From positions 1-23,418 of the forward strand of contig JAQZAY010000019.1 in the NCBI GenBank assembly GCA_029239415.1: a DNA stretch of 23,418 bases, read 5' to 3'. Below, in pieces: positions 19,544 through 23,418 of the stretch. The position numbers and the translations under genes were made by a program. How positions within the stretch are numbered: the stretch's first letter is position 1; every line of letters begins with the position of its first letter. The notes beneath the pieces are model-generated. The model saw nothing but the letters and a program-made list of their open reading frames with translations. It was not told where the DNA came from and made no database searches. The stretch comes from Pseudomonas sp. (GTDB lineage: Bacteria > Pseudomonadota > Gammaproteobacteria > Pseudomonadales > Pseudomonadaceae).

Positions 19544-20188
19544 CTAGCGGGTGCCATAGACCACCATGGTCTTGCCCTTCACGTTCACCAGGCTGCGCTC
19601 TTCGAGGTCCTTGAGCACGCGGCCGACCATCTCGCGCGAGCAGCCGACGATACGGCCGATTTCCTGGCGGGTGATCTTGATCTGCATGCCGTCGGGGTGG
19701 GTCATCGCGTCGGGCTGCTTGCACAGCTCGAGCAGGCAGCGGGCGACGCGTCCGGTGACGTCGAAGAACGCAAGGTCGCCGACCTTGCGCGTGGTATTGC
19801 GCAGGCGCTGGGCGATCTGGCCGCCGAGGGCGTAGAGCATGTCCGGGTCCTGGCGCGCCACCTCGCGGAACTTGTCGTAGCTGATCTCGGCCACTTCGCA
19901 TTCGGTCTTGGCACGTACCCAGGCGCCACGCCGCTGTTCCTCCCCAATGGACTCGAACAAGCCCAGTTCGCCGAAGAAATCGCCGTGGTTGAGGTAGGCG
20001 ATGATCATCTCGTGGCCTTCTTCATCCTCGATCACGATGGTTACCGATCCCTTGATGATAAACGACAGGGTCTGGGTCCTGTCGTCGGCGCCCATGATGT
20101 TGCTCTTGGCGGCAAAGCGGCGGCGCTGGCAATGCACCAGCAGCTTTTCGATGTTCTTGATCTTGGCGGATAGGGCAGAGGCAACCAT
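19544..20188 (-). CDS. crp: cAMP receptor protein (CRP/Vfr)
   Basis: This 214-residue global regulator has an N-terminal cyclic-nucleotide-binding barrel with the phosphate cassette G73-E74-L and R87, a C-helix with T132-T133, and a C-terminal helix-turn-helix ([15 protein letters not shown], about 172-186). Length and sequence match P. aeruginosa Vfr, and the DNA-binding domain is nearly identical to E. coli CRP. The residue equivalent to E. coli Ser83 is Gly88 here. The ATG at 20188 gives the family length; upstream in-frame codons were rejected. It converges with the lipoate-ligase-like gene and diverges from the osmC-like gene. Confidence 0.95.
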   Translation of the reverse strand: MVASALSAKIKNIEKLLVHCQRRRFAAKSNIMGADDRTQTLSFIIKGSVTIVIEDEEGHEMIIAYLNHGDFFGELGLFESIGEEQRRGAWVRAKTECEVAEISYDKFREVARQDPDMLYALGGQIAQRLRNTTRKVGDLAFFDVTGRVARCLLELCKQPDAMTHPDGMQIKITRQEIGRIVGCSREMVGRVLKDLEERSLVNVKGKTMVVYGTR

Positions 20189-20243
20189 GAAGGAATCTCG
20201 TAGAAGCAACGCAGTAGGCTTGTGCATGGATAGGCCGGGCAGA

Positions 20244-20266
20244 GGCGCCAGCCATTTGGCGCCAGC
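20244..20266. repeat. Tandem GGCGCCAGC repeat between crp and osmC-like gene
   Basis: Two exact copies of GGCGCCAGC (20244-20252 and 20258-20266) are separated by CATTT. Each contains the self-complementary GGCGCC, so the pair can also fold as a 6-bp hairpin. The position is near the likely crp transcription start. The rest of this 189-bp gap holds the osmC-like ribosome site (GGGAG, 20364-20368). I see no good CRP consensus site in the gap. Confidence 0.5.
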
Positions 20267-20295
20267 TTATCAGACACTCCTGGCGGTATCGGCAA
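20266..20295 (-). promoter_or_regulatory. Possible crp promoter
   Basis: On the minus strand TTGCCG (20295-20290) and GATAAG (20271-20266), each four of six to consensus, are spaced by 18 bp. Transcription would start near 20259, within the pair of GGCGCCAGC repeats. Confidence 0.33.
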
Positions 20296-20377
20296 AAAGC
20301 TGGGCGTCTTGAGCTTTTCCAGCGGCCCTGCAGGGTCTAAGCTGGCAACCTTTTTACATGCAAGGGAGTCGGGATAG

Positions 20378-20800
20378 ATGAAGGCACGTATCCAGTGGGC
20401 AGGTGAGGCGATGTTCCTCGGCGAGTCGGGAAGCGGTCACGTCGTGGTCATGGACGGCCCGCCCGAGGCCGGTGGCCGCAACCTCGGTGTGCGCCCGATG
20501 GAAATGCTGCTGCTGGGCCTGGGTGGCTGCAGCAATTTCGACGTGGTCAGCATCCTGAAGAAGTCGCGCCAGGCGGTGGAGAGCTGCGAAGCCTTCCTGG
20601 AGGCCGAGCGCGCCGAAGAGGATCCCAAGGTCTTCACCAGGATCCACCTGAATTTCGTGGTCAAGGGCCGCGGGTTGAAGGAAGCCCAGGTCAAGCGCGC
20701 GGTCGAGCTGTCGGCAGAGAAATATTGCTCGGCGTCGATCATGCTGGGCCGCGCCGGCGTGGAAATCACCCACGGCTACGAGATCGTCGAGCTGGGTTGA
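20378..20800 (+). CDS. OsmC/YhfA-family redox protein
   Basis: This 140-residue OsmC-fold protein carries two conserved cysteines: C51 in G-L-G-G-C-S and C117 in K-Y-C-S-A-S. In this superfamily they form the peroxidatic pair that reduces organic hydroperoxides. The pattern is closer to the YhfA subgroup, often found beside crp in gammaproteobacteria, than to Ohr or classical OsmC, and the actual substrate is not established. GGGAG lies upstream of the ATG. It diverges from crp, which suggests shared control. Confidence 0.85.
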   Translation: MKARIQWAGEAMFLGESGSGHVVVMDGPPEAGGRNLGVRPMEMLLLGLGGCSNFDVVSILKKSRQAVESCEAFLEAERAEEDPKVFTRIHLNFVVKGRGLKEAQVKRAVELSAEKYCSASIMLGRAGVEITHGYEIVELG

Positions 20801-20835
20801 AGCCCAGCCACCGTACGTCTGGCCGGGCGCTGCCG

Positions 20836-21483
20836 TCAGATCCGGTAGGTGCTCTTGGTCATCACCTTGGCCATCAGGCTCATGCCAAGCCGAACCGGCG
20901 CCGGGAAGCGGAATCCACCGGCTTGCAGCGCCGAGTCCGCGTGGTGTGCTTCATCGATACGCATCTGCTCGAGAATCGCGCGGGACTTTTCGTCGTTGTG
21001 CGGAAGCTGCTCAAGGTGTTCGTCCAGATGCTTGCACACCTGGTGCTCGGTCGCCGCGACGAAGCCCAGGCTGACCTTGTCGCTGACCAGCCCGGCAAGC
21101 GCGCCGATGCCAAACGACATGCCGTAGAACAGCGGGTTGAGCACGCTCGGGTGACTGCCCAGCTGGCGGATGCGCTGCTCGCACCAGGCAAGATGGTCGA
21201 CCTCTTCTTCGGCAGCATGCTCCATGGCCTTGCGCACCTGGGGCAGCCTGGCGGTCAGGGCCTGGCCCTGGTACAGCGCCTGGGCACAGACTTCACCGGT
21301 GTGGTTGATGCGCATCAGGCCGGCGACATGGCGGGTCTGATCTTCGTCGAGCTCGACGTCCGGCTGGATGATGGCCGGGGATGGGCGGGACGGTTGGCCG
21401 CTGAAGGGCAGCAAGGTGCGCATGGCGGTATCTGCCTGCAGCAACAAGCGGTCGAGCGGCGAGTAGTGACGTTGGGTAGCCAT
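20836..21483 (-). CDS. coq7: Coq7-type diiron 2-polyprenyl-3-methyl-6-methoxy-1,4-benzoquinol hydroxylase
   Basis: This 215-residue ferritin-like diiron hydroxylase performs the last hydroxylation of ubiquinone synthesis. It is the alternative to UbiF found in Pseudomonas. The iron ligands are visible: E64, E94-x-x-H97, E146 and E178-x-x-H181, in the settings N-H-T-G-E, E-E-E-V-D-H and I-D-E-A-H-H. The C-terminus is moderately hydrophobic, consistent with peripheral membrane association. The start at 21483 has a strong GGAGG site, and an in-frame upstream ATG at 21498 was rejected. It converges with the osmC-like gene. Confidence 0.95.
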   Translation of the reverse strand: MATQRHYSPLDRLLLQADTAMRTLLPFSGQPSRPSPAIIQPDVELDEDQTRHVAGLMRINHTGEVCAQALYQGQALTARLPQVRKAMEHAAEEEVDHLAWCEQRIRQLGSHPSVLNPLFYGMSFGIGALAGLVSDKVSLGFVAATEHQVCKHLDEHLEQLPHNDEKSRAILEQMRIDEAHHADSALQAGGFRFPAPVRLGMSLMAKVMTKSTYRI

Positions 21484-21530
21484 CGGGCACCTCCGCAAGA
21501 GTGTGCCCGACAGTCTAACCCAATCGGCGG

Positions 21531-21548
21531 TTCGGGGCTTGCCCCGGA
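21531..21548. repeat. Short GC hairpin at the 3' end of the HIT gene
   Basis: CGGGGC-TT-GCCCCG (21533-21546) is a perfect inverted repeat directly after the HIT stop codon. With only two loop bases and no T-run on the minus strand it is at best a weak terminator or mRNA 3'-end structure. Confidence 0.35.
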
Positions 21549-21887
21549 TCAGCCCGGTGGCCAGTGCATCTGGCGCTGGCCGAGCACATGCATGTGGATG
21601 TGGTAGACGGTCTGTCCGCCCAGCTCGTTGCAGTTCATGACCACGCGGAAGCCTTCCTCGCAGCCAAGCTCCCTGGCCAGCCGCTGGGCAGTGAGCAGGA
21701 TATGGCCGGCCAGGCCCTTGTCCTCTTCGGTCAGGTCATTGAGGGTGCGGATCGGTTTTTTCGGGATGACCAGGAAATGTACCGGTGCCTGGGGGGCGAT
21801 ATCGTGGAAGGCCAGAACCTGGTCGTCCTCGTAGATGATCCTGGCCGGGATCTCCCGGTTGATGATCTTGGTGAAGAGTGTCTCCAC
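21549..21887 (-). CDS. HIT-family purine nucleoside phosphoramidase (HinT-like)
   Basis: This 112-residue histidine-triad hydrolase has the motif H96-I-H98-M-H100-V-L, with H98 the expected nucleophile; family members cleave AMP-N or AMP-lysyl adducts. The start is taken as GTG at 21887 because it gives the typical HinT N-terminus ([14 protein letters not shown]) and has GGAG eight bases upstream. A longer frame from 21932 adds a histidine-rich segment with no family match. It lies upstream of coq7 on the same strand, about 65 bases away. Confidence 0.9.
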   Translation of the reverse strand: METLFTKIINREIPARIIYEDDQVLAFHDIAPQAPVHFLVIPKKPIRTLNDLTEEDKGLAGHILLTAQRLARELGCEEGFRVVMNCNELGGQTVYHIHMHVLGQRQMHWPPG

Positions 21888-21954
21888 AGCGCTTGCTCCA
21901 TGGTGGTGGTCCGTCCTGAGTGTACCCAGCACGGCGCCGCTCGCCCAGTGGCGG

Positions 21955-22734
21955 CTACGCGTCGAGCGGCCGGTAGGCGCGGTTGATCAGGCCGGCCAGC
22001 TTGCGCGTCAGCCAGCGCGGCAGCATGCGCGGTGCCCGGGCCAGCCAGCGGTTGCGCCGTCCGGGCAGGATCAGTGCGCGATTCTTGTCCAGCGCACGCA
22101 CGGTGTACAGCGCCACTTCCTCTGGGCTCAGGCAGCGCGTGCTGTTGTCGAGGCGGGGGATGCGCCGCTTCGGCGAGCGAACCGGCCCTGGGCACAATAC
22201 CGAGACCTTGATGCCGGTACGCTTGAGTTCTTCGCGCAGGGCTTCGGAAAAATGCACCACGTATGCCTTGCTGGCGGCATAGCTGGCCATCCAGGGCCCC
22301 GGCGCGAAGGCCGAAAGGCCCGCGACGTTGAGGATCTGCCCGCCGCCTTGCACCGCCATCACGTTGCCGACCGCATGGCACAGGCGGGAGAGGGCGATGA
22401 CGTTGACCTCGAGAAGGTCTTGTTCATCGGCCCACTCCTGGGCCATGAACGGCCCATGGGAGCGCAGCCCGGCGCAGTTGACCAGCAGGTCTATCTGCCG
22501 CTCGCCCTCCTCGAGCTCGAGGATGAAGCCTGACAGCCGCAAGGGCTCGCTCAGGTCGCACGCCCTGAACAATACTTCCACGCCGAAGCGCTGGGTCAGC
22601 TCGATGGCCACCGGCTCCAGCGCCTCGCGTTGGCGCGCCACCAGGATCAGGTTGCGCCCGCGCCGCGCCAGGGCCTCCGCCAAGGCAAGGCCCAGGCCGC
22701 TGGAAGCACCGGTGATCATGGCGTAACGGGACAT
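21955..22734 (-). CDS. Short-chain dehydrogenase/reductase (SDR)
   Basis: This 259-residue classical-type SDR has the nucleotide-binding T8-G-A-S-S-G-L-G15, N86-C-A-G89 and the active-site Y152-A-A-S-K156. The position 13 residues before the Tyr, normally the catalytic Ser, is Gly139; a Ser follows at 141. The C-terminus (about 230-259) is rich in Arg, Leu and Trp and may be membrane-associated, as in DltE-like SDRs. The substrate is unknown. The ATG at 22734 has an AGGAG site. The product is probably an NAD(P)H-dependent oxidoreductase acting on a hydrophobic substrate; that is an inference. Confidence 0.87.
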   Translation of the reverse strand: MSRYAMITGASSGLGLALAEALARRGRNLILVARQREALEPVAIELTQRFGVEVLFRACDLSEPLRLSGFILELEEGERQIDLLVNCAGLRSHGPFMAQEWADEQDLLEVNVIALSRLCHAVGNVMAVQGGGQILNVAGLSAFAPGPWMASYAASKAYVVHFSEALREELKRTGIKVSVLCPGPVRSPKRRIPRLDNSTRCLSPEEVALYTVRALDKNRALILPGRRNRWLARAPRMLPRWLTRKLAGLINRAYRPLDA

Positions 22735-22790
22735 GCAGTGCTCCTGGAGCGGCAACAGAGGGTGCCTAGTGTACAGCTTGGCCTGTGTAC

Positions 22791-22821
22791 GTGTGGCCTT
22801 GGCAGGAACTCCAGGCCACAC
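22791..22821. repeat. 9-bp inverted repeat between hemJ and the SDR gene
   Basis: GTGTGGCCT (22791-22799) and AGGCCACAC (22813-22821) are perfect arms around 13 bases, in the 108-bp gap between these two minus-strand genes. No T-run is found on the minus strand. It could be a hemJ 3' structure or an operator for the SDR gene. I see no convincing promoter in the gap. Confidence 0.5.
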
Positions 22822-22842
22822 TTTGCCGCGCAGGCCGATCGG

Positions 22843-23268
22843 CTAGAACGGCTTGACCACCACCAGGATGACAATGGCCAGCAGGATGACCACCGGGACT
22901 TCATTGAACCAGCGATAGAAGACATGGCTGCGGGTGTTCTCGCCACGGGCAAAGCGCTTGAGCTGCGCGCCGCACATGTGATGGTAGCCGGTGAGCAGCA
23001 GGACCAGCGTCAGCTTGGCGTGCAGCCAGCCCTGGCTGAGGAAGCCCGGCGTCAGGCTCACCAGCCAGATGCCGAAGATGTAGGTGGCGATCATCGCCGG
23101 CCCCATGATGCCGCGGTACAGCTTGCGCTCCATGGTGACGAAGCGTTCCTGGCTGATGCTGTCCGTGCTCTGGGCGTGGTAGACGAACAGGCGCGGCAGG
23201 TAGAACAGGGCGGCGAACCAGCAGACCACGCTGACGATGTGCAGCGCTTTGATCCAGAGATAGAGCAT
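22843..23268 (-). CDS. hemJ: Protoporphyrinogen IX oxidase HemJ
   Basis: This 141-residue membrane protein of the HemJ (UPF0093) family oxidises protoporphyrinogen IX to protoporphyrin IX in haem synthesis. Four hydrophobic helices are apparent (about 6-27, 53-73, 82-98 and 120-139). Conserved H10 and the W-L-H83-A-K85 segment match residues implicated in haem binding and catalysis. The length equals the family norm. AAGGA lies nine bases before the ATG on the minus strand. It is divergent from argC. Confidence 0.92.
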   Translation of the reverse strand: MLYLWIKALHIVSVVCWFAALFYLPRLFVYHAQSTDSISQERFVTMERKLYRGIMGPAMIATYIFGIWLVSLTPGFLSQGWLHAKLTLVLLLTGYHHMCGAQLKRFARGENTRSHVFYRWFNEVPVVILLAIVILVVVKPF

Positions 23269-23340
23269 GAGGGATGTTCCTTCAGGTTTTCACGGTCGTC
23301 AGATAGTAGAGGCGAAGCGGGCCAGGGGCTATCTCAAGAG

Positions 23341-23369
23341 TTGTTACAGCGGCTGTGCGCCCCTATCAT
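23341..23369 (+). promoter_or_regulatory. Probable sigma70 promoter of argC
   Basis: TTGTTA (23341-23346, four of six) and TATCAT (23364-23369, five of six) are spaced by exactly 17 bp in the 142-bp gap between hemJ and argC. This is the best -35/-10 pair in the window. Confidence 0.55.
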
Positions 23370-23410
23370 CGTGGCCTTTCCAGTCGGTTCGTTGATAAGG
23401 GGCAAGCGTT

Positions 23411-23418
23411 ATGATCAA
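23411..23418 (+). CDS. argC: Start of argC (N-acetyl-gamma-glutamyl-phosphate reductase), cut by window end
   Basis: Only ATG ATC AA is present. AAGGGG lies eight bases upstream, and a good promoter lies 42 bases upstream. The start Met-Ile-Lys/Asn fits ArgC, which in Pseudomonas begins M-I-K-V-G-I and is recalled to lie beside hemJ. The assignment rests on synteny and two and a half codons. Confidence 0.45.

Noticed and set aside
20725..21606. 293-codon plus-strand frame over coq7 and the HIT gene
   Set aside because: It runs antisense to two genes with complete active-site motifs and has no plausible start.

Overview
The window is chromosomal DNA of a fluorescent Pseudomonas, most probably from the P. 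putida group. Coding density and G+C are high. Gene order (amgK-murU, agtSR-agtABCD, rpe-gph-trpE, a divergent GDSL autotransporter esterase, trpGDC, crp/vfr, coq7, hemJ, argC) matches what I recall of Pseudomonas core chromosomes, and several products look close to P. aeruginosa proteins such as EstA, Vfr and TrpE. I see no insertion sequence, prophage, CRISPR array, tRNA or rRNA.

Layout: (1) 105-2564, plus strand: amgK, murU and a DjlA-like membrane J-domain protein form a tight operon centred on cell-wall sugar recycling. (2) 2604-3602, minus strand: a secreted DUF3530 alpha/beta-hydrolase-like protein. (3) 3693-10838, plus strand: a two-component system (agtS, with a built-in periplasmic binding-protein sensor, and agtR, NarL/LuxR type), then a four-gene ABC importer (agtA ATPase, agtB binding protein, agtC and agtD permeases). 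By homology this is the 4-aminobutyrate/5-aminovalerate uptake system. A perfect 8-bp dyad between the regulator and the transporter is a good candidate AgtR operator. (4) 10994-14032: rpe, gph and trpE, linking sugar-phosphate metabolism to tryptophan synthesis. (5) 14042-15928, minus strand: estP, an outer-membrane esterase lying between the two tryptophan operons. (6) 16073-18783: a Trp leader peptide and trpGDC, closed by a clear intrinsic terminator. (7) 18836-20188: a lipoate-ligase-like gene convergent with crp/vfr. (8) 20378-23418: osmC-like, coq7, hinT-like, an SDR, hemJ and the first codons of argC.

Most of the window is ordinary core genome and I found no wholly new system. The most interesting signal is regulatory. 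trpE and trpGDC are each preceded by a nearly identical short reading frame ending in R-W-R-W-R-A-stop, followed by a GC-rich dyad. The trpE copy is in frame with gph and forms the last residues of the phosphatase. Trp attenuation in P. putida has been reported; the Gph-leader fusion and the shared pairing logic of the two leaders deserve a closer look. Other points are the candidate AgtR operator, a Ser-to-Gly change at a cAMP-contact position in CRP, and a divergent lipoate-ligase-like protein.
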